In this document: in pieces, positions 9,094 to 17,913 of the stretch
How the letters are laid out: each line of letters starts with the position of its first letter
How positions within the stretch are numbered: the first letter of the stretch is position 1
Assembly (NCBI GenBank): GCA_903904755.1
Contig: CAIVDV010000009.1
Location: forward strand, 248,001 to 312,000
Source of the DNA: an uncultured Acidobacteriaceae bacterium
GTDB lineage: Bacteria > Acidobacteriota > Terriglobia > Terriglobales > Acidobacteriaceae
Length of the DNA stretch: 64,000 nucleotides
Reading direction: 5' to 3'
Translations under genes and position numbers: made by a program
Notes under the pieces: generated by a model
Seen by the model: the letters and a program-made list of their open reading frames with translations, nothing else
What the model was told of the DNA's origin: nothing
Database searches by the model: none

Positions 9094-9141
9094 CCCTCGC
9101 TCCTCATCTTCCATCGTCCTGCCACTCGCCTCGCCCGCCGC

Positions 9142-10080
9142 TCAGCCGGCCAGCACATCCCGCAGAATCGCTTCCAGATACACCTTTTCCTTGCGAACAT
9201 CCTCAATCTGCGACGGCCCACTTGTCTCGCGCTCAATCGTCACCGCGCCCGTGTAGCCAATCTTGTGCAGCCTGGTAAACACCTCGCGGAAGTTCACCAG
9301 CCCCTGCCCAATCACCACCTCCTGGCCCAGCTCCATCGGGTCAGTCGGCCACTTGCCGTCTTTGGCGTGGATGCTGCGCACGTGCGGCCCCAGAATATCC
9401 ACCGCATCCACCGGATTCGCCTTCCCGTACAAAATCAGATTCGCCGTATCCAGCCCCACCGCCAGATTCGGCATATCCACGTCGTGAATCATCCGCGACA
9501 TCGTCGTCGGCGTCTCCTGGCCGGTCTCCATCAGGAAGTGCTGCCCATTCCCCTGGCAGTGCTTCGCCACCGTCCGAATCGCCTCCACCGTCTCATCCCA
9601 CAGCGGATTGGCCGGGTCTTCCGGCATAAAGCCGCAGTGCGACTGCACCTGCCCCACACCCAGCGCATGGCCGAAGTCCGAGGCCTGCTTCAGCGCGTCA
9701 ATCCGCGCCGCCCGCGTTGCCCGCGGCACCAGCCCAATCGTCGATGGCCCCTGCTTGAAATTCCAAACCAGCGGCTCCGGCCGCACCACCTCAACCGTGG
9801 TCGGCGTAACCCCATACTTCTCCATCAGCCCCTTGAATTGCGGCACCAGATCCGGCGTAAACCCGCCCTTCAAATACCCGTCCAGCGACAAAAAGCAGTT
9901 GTTCAGCCCCAGCTCCTGCAGCACTTTGAACCGGCCTTCCGGGTCACCAAAGGGCGAAATCAGCAGGCCCAGGGCAAAGGGCTTCAGCGGCGCCGGCCCG
10001 GCGGCAAAGGCAGAAGACGGCGTGACAGCGGCAGTTGCGGCAGCGGCGGCAGCAAACTCAAGAAAGCTTCGACGGTCCAT
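9142..10080 (-). CDS. Sugar phosphate isomerase/epimerase-like TIM barrel, Tat-exported
   Basis: The 312-residue product starts MDRRSFLEFAAAAAATA, a twin-arginine signal peptide with probable cleavage after SAFA near residue 26. The rest matches the AP-endonuclease-2/xylose-isomerase-like TIM barrel. Candidate metal ligands lie in LMETGQE, VGLDTANLILYG, SIHAKDGKWP and VTIERE. Members isomerise or epimerise sugars and keto-sugars. It precedes the Gfo/Idh/MocA gene on the same strand, suggesting that the two act on the same periplasmic sugar. No transporter lies beside them. Confidence 0.85.
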   Translation of the reverse strand: MDRRSFLEFAAAAAATAAVTPSSAFAAGPAPLKPFALGLLISPFGDPEGRFKVLQELGLNNCFLSLDGYLKGGFTPDLVPQFKGLMEKYGVTPTTVEVVRPEPLVWNFKQGPSTIGLVPRATRAARIDALKQASDFGHALGVGQVQSHCGFMPEDPANPLWDETVEAIRTVAKHCQGNGQHFLMETGQETPTTMSRMIHDVDMPNLAVGLDTANLILYGKANPVDAVDILGPHVRSIHAKDGKWPTDPMELGQEVVIGQGLVNFREVFTRLHKIGYTGAVTIERETSGPSQIEDVRKEKVYLEAILRDVLAG

Positions 10081-10183
10081 AGTTACCCCTTACTTCAATG
10101 GGAATATTAGGCAACATCGGGCCACCCTTTGACTAGTCCGCCGCGAAACGCTCAACTCTCGCAGGGATTTCCGCTTGAAAAGC

Positions 10184-12160
10184 TTACCCCAGCTCCGCCT
10201 GCTCTTCCAGCGACATCATCAGCTCTTCCCACTCGGCGGTGAAGGTGTTGAGCTGCTCGCGAAGCTGATCCAGCAAATCGGTCTGGCGCTGGGTTTCTTC
10301 GGCAGAAACATAGTTCCCCAACTGCGCCTCTGTATGCGCGATGGAGCCCTCAATGCGCGGGACTTCCTCTTCCAGGAAGTTGCAGCGGTCCTGCATCTGC
10401 TTCAGCTTGATGGGGTTCAGCCGCTTGGCCTTGGGTGCTTCCCCGGCCGGCACAGGCGCGGACTGCGGCGCCGCAGCCGCCTGCACGGGTGCGGCCTTGC
10501 CTGCGGCGGTTGAAACCGCAACCGTGGCGGCAGACTTGCCGGCAGCGGCCTGCGCAGCCTCCTCCTGGTCGCGGACATACTCGGCGTAGTTGCCCGGATA
10601 GACAACCAGCCCGCCATCCTTGATCTCAAAGACCTTGGTGGCCAGCTTCTCCAGAAAGTAGCGGTCGTGGGAAACAAAAATCACCGTCCCCGAAAAGCTC
10701 TCAATCGCCTCCAGCAGCACATCCTTCGCCCGCATATCCAGGTGGTTCGTCGGCTCGTCCAGCAGCAGAAAGTTCGACGGCGACACCAGAATCCGCGCCA
10801 GCGCGAACCGGTTCCGCTCCCCGCCCGACAGCACCCCCAGCGGCTTGAAAACATCGTCTCCGCTGAACAGGAAGCAGCCCAGCAGCGAGCGCAGCTCCAG
10901 CTCAGGCACGCGGATGGCGGCGCCGCTGATGTCGTCGAGCATGCGGGCGGTGGGGTCGAGAACCTTGTACTGGTCCTGCGCAAAGTATTCCGCCACCACG
11001 TTGTGCCCCAACGCCACCGATCCGGAGCTGGGCACTTCCACCCCCGTCAGCAGCCGAATCAGCGTCGACTTCCCCGCTCCATTCTGCCCCACCAATGCCA
11101 CGCGGTCGCCGCGCTCGATGGTGAAGTTGACGCCGCGGAGCACCTGCTTTTCGCCGTAGCTCTTGGCCAGTTCCTGCGCTGTAACCACGGTACGGCCCGA
11201 GGGCGGCGGCTGCGGAAAGCTGAAGTGGATCACCGGCTCCTCTTCCGGAATCTCAATCCGCTCAATCTTCTCCAGCTCCTTGATGCGCGACTGCACCTGC
11301 TTGGCCTTCGTCGCCTGTGCGCGGAACCGTGTGATGAAGGCCTCAAGATGCTCAATCTGCTCGCGCTGGTTCTTGTATCCCGCAATCAGTTGCGCCCTGC
11401 GCTCTTCCTTTTGTTTCAGATACTTGGTGTAGTTTCCGGCATAAATCTGCAGGCGCTTGTTCCACACCTCCACGGTGCGGTCCACGGTGACGTCGAGGAA
11501 GTAGCGGTCGTGGGAAATCAAGATGTACCCAAACGGATACGTCCGCAGATACCCCTCCAGCCAGTTGCGGGTTTCCAGATCCAGATGGTTGGTCGGCTCG
11601 TCCAGCAGCAGCAGGTTCGGCCTCGCCAGCAGCAGCTTCGCCAGCGCAATCCGCATCTGCCAACCGCCGGAAAACTCCTCGGTTCGGCGCTGCCAGTCAT
11701 CCTTGCTGAAGCCCAGGCCGGTCAGCACACTGCCCACCTGCGCGTCGAGCGCGTAGCCGTCCAGCGCATGAAACCGCGCCTGTAGCATCGAGTACCGCTC
11801 CGCTGTGGCCTCATACTCGGCGCTCTGGTGGTCCAGCGTGCTCATGGCGCCGGCCAGCCGCTCCACTTCGGTTTCCATGGCGCGCAGCTCGTCAAAGACG
11901 CTCAGGCACTCGTCAAAAACTGAGCGGCCACTCAGCTTCAGCCCCTCCTGCGGCAGGTAGCCGATGGAGATGCCGCGGGTGGTCTGCAGCATCCCGTAGT
12001 CCAGCGTCTCCAGCCCCGCCAGCACCTTCATCAGCGTGGACTTGCCGGTCCCGTTGGCGCCAACGAGCGCGGTCTTTTCCGTGGCGGTAATCAGCCAGTT
12101 GGCATCCTGGAAGAGCAGGCGGGGGCCAAACCGCTTGCCGGCATTTTGCAGCGAAAGCAT
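10184..12160 (-). CDS. ABC-F family ATPase (translation-factor type)
   Basis: The 658-residue protein has two ABC ATPase domains and no membrane segments, the ABC-F layout. Domain 1 has Walker A GANGTGKST (about 35-43), signature FSGGWQMR and Walker B LLLLDEPTNHLDL. Domain 2 has GQNGAGKST, LSGGERNR and LLLDEPTNHLDM. The charged inter-domain linker (about 240-310) corresponds to the P-site tRNA interaction motif region. An Ala/Pro-rich spacer and a coiled-coil C-terminal extension follow, as in Uup and YheS types. ABC-F proteins bind ribosomes, but the exact subgroup is not assigned. The start has GGAGGG a few bases upstream. Confidence 0.93.
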   Translation of the reverse strand: MLSLQNAGKRFGPRLLFQDANWLITATEKTALVGANGTGKSTLMKVLAGLETLDYGMLQTTRGISIGYLPQEGLKLSGRSVFDECLSVFDELRAMETEVERLAGAMSTLDHQSAEYEATAERYSMLQARFHALDGYALDAQVGSVLTGLGFSKDDWQRRTEEFSGGWQMRIALAKLLLARPNLLLLDEPTNHLDLETRNWLEGYLRTYPFGYILISHDRYFLDVTVDRTVEVWNKRLQIYAGNYTKYLKQKEERRAQLIAGYKNQREQIEHLEAFITRFRAQATKAKQVQSRIKELEKIERIEIPEEEPVIHFSFPQPPPSGRTVVTAQELAKSYGEKQVLRGVNFTIERGDRVALVGQNGAGKSTLIRLLTGVEVPSSGSVALGHNVVAEYFAQDQYKVLDPTARMLDDISGAAIRVPELELRSLLGCFLFSGDDVFKPLGVLSGGERNRFALARILVSPSNFLLLDEPTNHLDMRAKDVLLEAIESFSGTVIFVSHDRYFLEKLATKVFEIKDGGLVVYPGNYAEYVRDQEEAAQAAAGKSAATVAVSTAAGKAAPVQAAAAPQSAPVPAGEAPKAKRLNPIKLKQMQDRCNFLEEEVPRIEGSIAHTEAQLGNYVSAEETQRQTDLLDQLREQLNTFTAEWEELMMSLEEQAELG

Positions 12161-12170
12161 ACCCTCCAGC

Positions 12171-12347
12171 CTACCGCCTCACCCCCCCGCCCGCGAAACG
12201 ACGGGTCTGGATCCCTGCCCACCCTTCCGGCGACGGAATTCTTGCTAAGCTTGACCATCGCAGAAACACCACGCCGCAACAGACAAAGACCGCACCAACG
12301 GCAGCCACAACCCGCTTCCATTCGAAAATTTCGGCTCGCTCCACCAT
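12171..12347 (-). CDS. Possible 58-residue single-pass membrane protein
   Basis: A short frame starting MVERAEIFEWKRVV holds one convincing hydrophobic segment at about residues 13-30, followed by a basic tail (IQTRRF..RR). Its stop lies 10 bases before the start of the ABC-F gene on the same strand, so it could be a leader-like small gene. Codon use is less GC-biased at third positions than in the neighbours and no homologue is recognised, so it may be a chance frame. The rest of the gap up to 12517 shows no gene. Confidence 0.22.
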   Translation of the reverse strand: MVERAEIFEWKRVVAAVGAVFVCCGVVFLRWSSLARIPSPEGWAGIQTRRFAGGGVRR

Positions 12348-12517
12348 CCTGTCCGACGAAGACTTCCCCGTTCGCTGGAACCAGGACTGGGCTCGGTACG
12401 AAGAAGCAGGCAGCGCGCTCATGCTTACCTCAATGAGATGCAAGCGTGGCAACGCACCGGTTGGAATCACCCTGGAAGCTCGGGAACCGGCGAGCCCCCG
12501 TCAGCGCCCACCCCCCC

Positions 12518-14008
12518 CTACCCCCCAAGCAAATCCGCTCCCCCCACCAGCCACACCCGCTCCTCCGGATCCGCAGCCATCTGCACCAACTCCGGCGCAA
12601 AGCCACCGGGAGAAAACAGAACGTAACTCGGCCTCTCCCGCCAACTCGACTCGGGAAGATTCGCGACCTTGGCTTGCAACGCACTCAGGTCGCCCAGTCG
12701 CAATACGCTCTCGGTCCGCCACTTGCACTCCCCAAACAGAAATCTCCCATCCTCGAGCTCCGCCATCAGGTCGATTTCGGTCCGCCCATCGCGACTCCAG
12801 TAACGCGCCATCTGGCGAACGACAAGACCCAGTCGATCCGTGGCGTGCCGCTGCAGCCACTGGCCGCAAATCTCCTCAAAGACTGACCAGCCCATGTAAT
12901 CCGCCAGATACGGCGCAACCCTCGAGCCATAGACTGCCGTCGCATCAGAAAATTGCAATTCGCTCGAAAGCGGTGCAACAAAGCGATACCAGAAGGTCAG
13001 GAAAGGATCGGCAACGCGATACAGCGCACGACGTTCAGAGCGTTCTCCAAACGGAAACTCGCGACGAATCCAACCCAAATCCAGCAGCGACCGCAACGAC
13101 TTCGAAAGTGCGCCGCGCTCCACCCCAATCAACTGCTGAATCCGGTTAAACCTTGTCTCGCCTCCGGCAATCGCTGCCAGAATTGCGTTGTAGGGCGCAG
13201 GGTCGCGAATCTGTTCGCTGCCCAAAAGAAAACGCACTTCACTTTCCAAAATGGCTCGCGGCTGCATCAGCAGCGTAACAATCTCTTCCGCCGGCGGTCG
13301 CGACGCATCCACCAGAGCGTGATAGCGAGGTGTTCCGCCAAAGACGCCATACATCTGCAGCTTTTCCACCACTCCGTAGTGCGGGCTGTTCGCATAGAAG
13401 CAGGCCACATCCTCATACCGCAGCGGATCCAAATGGAAGATTCCCGCATTGAATCGCCCAAACAGTGGCGCGCTTTCTTCCCCCAACGCGGCCATCGCCG
13501 ACAGTTGCGAGCCGCACAGCACCACAAACAGCGGCACGTGCACGCCCTCCCGGTCCCACCACGCCTGCAGCATCGACGGAAGTTCCGGAGTCTGGGCGAC
13601 CAGATACGGAAACTCGTCAAGAATCAGGGCGAACCGACCCGAACCTTTTTCCCGCGCCTGGGCCCTTTGCCCTGCGTAGCGCAAAAGCGCATTCCACGAG
13701 ACGGCAATCTCCTCCGGTGTCACGTCTTCAGAGGGCAGAGCCGCAATCAACTGCCGCGCCAGCGTCAACCGCTGCGTCGCTGCCGTTGACTGCTCGGCAA
13801 GGAAGTAACAATGCGGCTTCGAAGCTTCGTTCCCGGTTGCACCGGCGGTGAAGTATCGCTGCAGAAGGAAGGTCTTGCCCAGTCGCCTGCGCCCATACAG
13901 CAGCAGCATCTGGCCCCCGTGCCCATGGCGCATCCAGGCACGATCCAGAGCCGCCATCTCGACTCTCCGGTCGTAAAACGGATCGGGTCTCAGGGTCGAA
14001 TCGGACAT
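12518..14008 (-). CDS. AAA ATPase with C-terminal DUF234 nuclease-like domain
   Basis: The start at 14008 (GGAGGAGGT directly upstream) gives 496 residues. The N-terminal ATPase_2-type domain has Walker A GRRRLGKT at 39-46 and Walker B ALILDEFPYL near 130. A winged-helix segment follows (about 285-330), then a DUF234-type C-terminal domain. There, TEIDLMAELEDGRFLFGECKW (near 405-427) fits the D..E-x-K pattern of PD-(D/E)xK nucleases. These proteins are widespread in archaea and bacteria and their cellular role is largely unknown. Three 15-bp-spaced repeats lie in the upstream region. The gene is divergent from the sugar-acid operon. Confidence 0.8.
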   Translation of the reverse strand: MSDSTLRPDPFYDRRVEMAALDRAWMRHGHGGQMLLLYGRRRLGKTFLLQRYFTAGATGNEASKPHCYFLAEQSTAATQRLTLARQLIAALPSEDVTPEEIAVSWNALLRYAGQRAQAREKGSGRFALILDEFPYLVAQTPELPSMLQAWWDREGVHVPLFVVLCGSQLSAMAALGEESAPLFGRFNAGIFHLDPLRYEDVACFYANSPHYGVVEKLQMYGVFGGTPRYHALVDASRPPAEEIVTLLMQPRAILESEVRFLLGSEQIRDPAPYNAILAAIAGGETRFNRIQQLIGVERGALSKSLRSLLDLGWIRREFPFGERSERRALYRVADPFLTFWYRFVAPLSSELQFSDATAVYGSRVAPYLADYMGWSVFEEICGQWLQRHATDRLGLVVRQMARYWSRDGRTEIDLMAELEDGRFLFGECKWRTESVLRLGDLSALQAKVANLPESSWRERPSYVLFSPGGFAPELVQMAADPEERVWLVGGADLLGG

Positions 14009-14055
14009 ACCTCCTCCAGAACTCAATACCTATTCTCCATCCACTACTCACGCCC

Positions 14056-14092
14056 TGTCAACTCACACATTGTCAACTCGTAAGTTGTCAAC
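14056..14092. repeat. Three direct TGTCAAC repeats with exact 15-bp spacing
   Basis: TGTCAAC occurs at 14056-14062, 14071-14077 and 14086-14092. Read on the minus strand, each copy presents GTTGACA, which contains a -35-like hexamer. The array is in the 326-bp divergent region between the DUF234 ATPase and the SDR gene, nearer the ATPase. It could be a cooperative regulator binding array. The rest of this divergent region (14093-14334) shows no gene. Confidence 0.55.
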
Positions 14093-14334
14093 CTACAAAC
14101 TACCAAAAACTCCAGAACTCAATCCCAAAAAACACCGCCCCACCATCTCTAAAACAAGGTGCCCGCAACCTGTCCGACTCCACCGCCCCAAACTCCCCAT
14201 CCCGCCCGCCATCCACCCACTGCATATACAATGATTCCGAACCAAATCCGCGGCCAGACCTGGCCCAAGACAATCTATTGTTCCGGTTGAATAGAGGGGG
14301 AAACGCATCCCCATACCGGAGAAGAGAGCATCCC

Positions 14335-15111
14335 ATGGCAAACTCCATCTTCGATCTCAGCGGCAAAACCGCCGTCGTCATCGGCGGCACCACCGGCATT
14401 GGCCACGCCATCAGCCTGGGCTTTGCCGATGCCGGGGCCGACGTAGTCGCCAGCTCCCGCCGCCCCCTGGAAGTGACCCGCACCGCCGAAGAAATCCGCG
14501 AGCGTGGCCGCCGCACCCTTGAAATCACCAGTGATGTGAAGAACCGCGACTCCATCGTTGCCCTCCGCGACGGCGTCCTCGCCGAGTTCGGCAAGGTGGA
14601 CATCCTGGTCAACTGCGCCGGCACCACCAAGCGCGCCCCCACCCTCAACTTCCCTGAGGCCGACTGGACCAACATCATGGAGACCAACCTCACCGGCACC
14701 CTGCGTGGCTGCCAGGTCTTCGGCGAGGCCATGCTGGCCAAAGGCTATGGGCGCATCATCAACATCGCCTCGCTCTCCACCTTTGTCGCGCTCTTTGAGG
14801 TTGCCGCCTACGCCGCCAGCAAGGCCGCGGTCGGCTCCCTCACCAAGTCGCTGGCCGTCGAGTGGTCCAAATTCGGCGTCAACGTCAACGCCATCGCCCC
14901 CGGCGTCTTCCGCACCGACCTCAACGCCAACCTGCTGGACAACTCCGAGCGTGGCCGCGAGTTCCTCCTCCGCACCCCCATGCGCCGCTTTGGCAAAACC
15001 GAGGAGCTCGTCGGCGCAGCCATCTACCTCGCCAGCGACGCCGCCAGCTTTGTCGCCGGCGAAATCATCACCGTCGATGGCGGCTTCATGGCCTCGGGCG
15101 TCAACCAGTAA
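14335..15111 (+). CDS. SDR-family dehydrogenase (gluconate 5-dehydrogenase/KduD-like)
   Basis: The 258-residue classical short-chain dehydrogenase has the NAD(P)-binding loop GGTTGIGHA at about 17-25. Its catalytic Ser146, Tyr159 and Lys163 lie in NIASLS and YAASK, and it ends in VDGGFMASG. Its position first in an operon with a KDG-type kinase and KDPG-type aldolase suggests oxidation or reduction of a sugar acid or keto-deoxy sugar acid. 2-Dehydro-3-deoxy-D-gluconate 5-dehydrogenase and gluconate 5-dehydrogenase are close family relatives. The start at 14335 follows a GGAGAAGAG stretch and avoids an upstream in-frame extension with no family match. Confidence 0.85.
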   Translation: MANSIFDLSGKTAVVIGGTTGIGHAISLGFADAGADVVASSRRPLEVTRTAEEIRERGRRTLEITSDVKNRDSIVALRDGVLAEFGKVDILVNCAGTTKRAPTLNFPEADWTNIMETNLTGTLRGCQVFGEAMLAKGYGRIINIASLSTFVALFEVAAYAASKAAVGSLTKSLAVEWSKFGVNVNAIAPGVFRTDLNANLLDNSERGREFLLRTPMRRFGKTEELVGAAIYLASDAASFVAGEIITVDGGFMASGVNQ

Positions 15112-15122
15112 GGCGGCACACC

Positions 15123-16220
15123 ATGACCCTCACTCTGAAGCCTTCTGCGAATTGCCACTGGGACCTCGTCTCCCTCGGCGAAGTCATGCTCCGCCTCGAT
15201 CCCGGCGAGGGCCGCATCGCCACCACCCGCCAATTCACTGCATGGGAAGGTGGCGGCGAGTACAACGTCGCCCGCGGCCTGCGCCGGTGCTTCGGCCTGC
15301 GCACGGCAATTGTGACGGCGCTGGCGGATAACCCCGTCGGCCGTCTCGTCGAAGATCTGATCTTTCAGGGCGGCGTCGACCAGCGCCACCTCCGCTGGGT
15401 CAAGTACGACGGCGTCGGCCGCACCGTCCGCAACGGACTCAACTTCACGGAACGTGGGTTCGGCATCCGCGCCGCCCTCGGCTGCAGCGACCGCGGCCAC
15501 ACCGCCATCTCCCAGCTCCAGCCCGGCCAAGTCGACTGGGACGCCATCTTCTCCACCGAAGGCGCGCGCTGGTTCCACACCGGCGGCATCTTCGCCGCCC
15601 TCTCGGAATCCACCCCAGCCGTTGCCAGAGAAGCCATGGTCTCCGCCCACCGCAACAGCGTCATCGTCTCCTACGACCTCAACTACCGCGACTCCCTCTG
15701 GAAGGCCATCGGCGGCAAGGCCCGCGCCCGCGAGGTCAACCAGGAACTCGCCCCCTACGTCGACGTCATGCTCGGCAACGAAGAGGACTTTACCGCCGCC
15801 CTCGGCTTGGAAGTCGCCGGCGTCGACGAGCATCTCTCCGACCTCGACACGGCCAACTTCCGCCGCATGATTGAGCAGGCCGTCGCCAAATACCCCAACT
15901 TCAACGTCGTCGCCACCACTCTGCGCAACGCCCGCACCGCAACCATCAACGACTGGGGCGCAATCTGCTACGCTGGCGGCGAGTTCTACGAAGCCCGGCC
16001 GATGCCGGCCCTGGAGATTCTGGACCGCGTGGGCGGGGGCGACAGTTTTGCCTCCGGACTGATTTACGGATTTCTTGCGAACAAGGGACCGCAGTGGGCG
16101 GTAGACTGTGGGTGCGCGCATGGGGCACTGGCCATGACCACCCCCGGCGATACCACCATGGCTGCGCTGAGGGAAGTTGAGCGCGTCATGCAGGGCGACA
16201 CCGCTCGCGTACAGCGTTAG
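15123..16220 (+). CDS. kdgK: PfkB-family sugar kinase, likely 2-keto-3-deoxygluconate kinase
   Basis: The 365-residue product has the ribokinase/PfkB fold. The N-terminal region DLVSLGEVMLRL and GGGEYNVARGL bind the sugar. The C-terminal signature DRVGGGDSFASGL carries catalytic Asp307 and the anion hole. The start at 15123 lies 11 bases after the SDR stop. In this operon, phosphorylation of 2-keto-3-deoxygluconate to KDPG is the simplest role, supplying the aldolase gene that follows. The substrate is inferred from context and from similarity to KdgK-type members, which are usually slightly shorter. Confidence 0.82.
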   Translation: MTLTLKPSANCHWDLVSLGEVMLRLDPGEGRIATTRQFTAWEGGGEYNVARGLRRCFGLRTAIVTALADNPVGRLVEDLIFQGGVDQRHLRWVKYDGVGRTVRNGLNFTERGFGIRAALGCSDRGHTAISQLQPGQVDWDAIFSTEGARWFHTGGIFAALSESTPAVAREAMVSAHRNSVIVSYDLNYRDSLWKAIGGKARAREVNQELAPYVDVMLGNEEDFTAALGLEVAGVDEHLSDLDTANFRRMIEQAVAKYPNFNVVATTLRNARTATINDWGAICYAGGEFYEARPMPALEILDRVGGGDSFASGLIYGFLANKGPQWAVDCGCAHGALAMTTPGDTTMAALREVERVMQGDTARVQR

Positions 16221-16230
16221 GGGAGGCGGA

Positions 16231-16887
16231 ATGGACAAGGCTGAAGTACTGAAGAAGATTCGCACCGTCGGGCTGATTCCGGTTCTCCGGGCCAGCTCTG
16301 AAGAAGAAGCGCTGGCCCTCGCGGACGCGCTCGCCTGCGGTGGAGTCACCATTCTTGAGATCACCATGACCGTGCCCGGCGCAGTCGAACTCATCCGCCG
16401 CGTCGTGAAAGAGTCCGGCGACCGCTTTCTCGTTGGCGCGGGAACCGTGCTCAACGCAGACAGCGCACGGGCCTGCATCGATGCCGGCGCGCAGTTTATC
16501 GTCAGCCCGGCGGTGAATCTTGAAACCATCGCGGCCTGCAATGCTCTCGATGTCGCGGTCTTTCCCGGCGCGCTCACCCCCACTGAGGTGCTGACCGCGT
16601 GGCAGGCCGGGGCCGATGCCGTCAAGGTCTTCCCAGCCAGTGCCATGGGCGGGGCAAAATACCTGCGCGCCCTCAAGGCGCCTTTCCCCCAGGTCGAGCT
16701 CATCCCCACCGGCGGCGTCTCGCTCTCCACTGCCCGCGACTTCCTGCAGGCCGGCGCATTTGCGCTCGGTGTGGGATCAGAGCTGGTCGATCCCCTGGCT
16801 ATTCGAGCAGGTACGCCCACCGTCATCAGCGACAATGCCCACAACTATCTTGAGATTGTGCGCGAGTTTCAGGCACATCCAATTTAA
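16231..16887 (+). CDS. eda: KDPG/KHG aldolase
   Basis: This 218-residue class I aldolase cleaves 2-keto-3-deoxy-6-phosphogluconate to pyruvate and glyceraldehyde 3-phosphate. Family motifs are intact: IPVLRA with the substrate Arg, ILEITMTVPGA with the catalytic Glu, VGAGTVLN, the Schiff-base Lys132 in DAVKVFPAS, and the phosphate-binding IPTGGVS. The start at 16231 is preceded by GGGGAGGCGG and lies 10 bases after the kinase stop. Some homologues also cleave 4-hydroxy-2-oxoglutarate or the galacto epimer, so strict substrate specificity is not shown. Confidence 0.93.
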   Translation: MDKAEVLKKIRTVGLIPVLRASSEEEALALADALACGGVTILEITMTVPGAVELIRRVVKESGDRFLVGAGTVLNADSARACIDAGAQFIVSPAVNLETIAACNALDVAVFPGALTPTEVLTAWQAGADAVKVFPASAMGGAKYLRALKAPFPQVELIPTGGVSLSTARDFLQAGAFALGVGSELVDPLAIRAGTPTVISDNAHNYLEIVREFQAHPI

Positions 16888-16896
16888 GGAGCAGAC

Positions 16897-17913
16897 ATGC
16901 AGGCCCTACAACTCAGGGGACCCGGCGAGATTGCCGTGACTCAGGTTCCCGACGCAGCCCGCCGCCCCGGCGAAGTTCTGCTGCGCATCCGCCAGGTGGG
17001 CCTTTGCGGCAGCGACCTGAACAGCTTTCGCGGCCGCAATCCCATGGTGAGTTTCCCGCGGATTCCGGGGCACGAGGTTGCCGCGACCATTGTGGAGACC
17101 GACTCGTCCGTTGCCGCCCAGTGGCCGGTGGGGATGGATGTAACGCTCTCGCCCTACACCAGTTGCGGCCAGTGCCCGAGCTGCCTGCGGAGCCGGCCCA
17201 ACGCCTGCCGCGACAACCAGACGCTGGGGGTGCAGCGCGACGGGGCACTGACTGAGCTGCTCTCCGTTCCGCCGGAAAAGCTCTACGCGGCAACGCTGGG
17301 TCTACGCGAGCTCGCCCTTGTAGAGCCGCTCACCGTCGGCTTCCACGCCGTATCGCGCGGCCGGGTAACCAGCTCAGACACGGTGGCTATCTTTGGCTGC
17401 GGTGGGGTGGGCCTGGGCGCAGTCGCCGCCGCCGGCTTCCGCGGCGCTCGGACCATCGGCATGGACGTCGACGACGCCAAGCTCGCCATCGCCGCCAAAG
17501 CCGGCGCAACCGACCTCATCAACACCACCCGCGAAGATCTGCACCAGCGCCTGCAATCACTCACCAACGGTCGCGGCCCCGACGTCATCATCGAAGCCAT
17601 CGGCCTGCCGCAGACCTTCCGCGCGGCCGTGGAAGAGGTGGCCTTTACCGGCCGCGTCGTCTACATCGGCTACGCCAAGGAGCCGGTTGCCTACGAAACG
17701 CGCCTCTTCGTGCAGAAGGAACTCGACATCATGGGCTCCCGCAATGCTCTCCCGGAGGACTTCCGCGAGGTCATCGGCATGCTCGAAGCCGGGCGCTTCC
17801 CTGTGGCGGAAACCATCAGCCACCAGGTGCCGCTGGCCGACGCACCGGCACTCTTCCAGGCCTGGAGCGAAAACCCCGCGGCGTATTCGAAGATTCTGAT
17901 TTCGGTCAGTTAA
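16897..17913 (+). CDS. Zinc-dependent medium-chain dehydrogenase
   Basis: The 338-residue MDR protein has catalytic-zinc residues in GLCGSD and PGHE. A structural-zinc loop with four cysteines follows (CGQCPSC then C seven residues on), and the NAD-binding [10 protein letters not shown] lies near 167-176. It resembles sorbitol/threonine/L-galactonate-type dehydrogenases. As the fourth gene of the SDR-kinase-aldolase operon (9-base gap), it probably oxidises the entry sugar acid or alcohol. The true substrate cannot be read from the sequence. Its TAA stop overlaps the stop of the convergent murU gene through a shared TTAA. Confidence 0.88.
   Translation: MQALQLRGPGEIAVTQVPDAARRPGEVLLRIRQVGLCGSDLNSFRGRNPMVSFPRIPGHEVAATIVETDSSVAAQWPVGMDVTLSPYTSCGQCPSCLRSRPNACRDNQTLGVQRDGALTELLSVPPEKLYAATLGLRELALVEPLTVGFHAVSRGRVTSSDTVAIFGCGGVGLGAVAAAGFRGARTIGMDVDDAKLAIAAKAGATDLINTTREDLHQRLQSLTNGRGPDVIIEAIGLPQTFRAAVEEVAFTGRVVYIGYAKEPVAYETRLFVQKELDIMGSRNALPEDFREVIGMLEAGRFPVAETISHQVPLADAPALFQAWSENPAAYSKILISVS

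Noticed and set aside
15024-16844. 606-residue minus-strand frame opposite the kinase and aldolase genes
   Set aside because: The plus-strand genes have clear active sites; this frame has no recognisable features.
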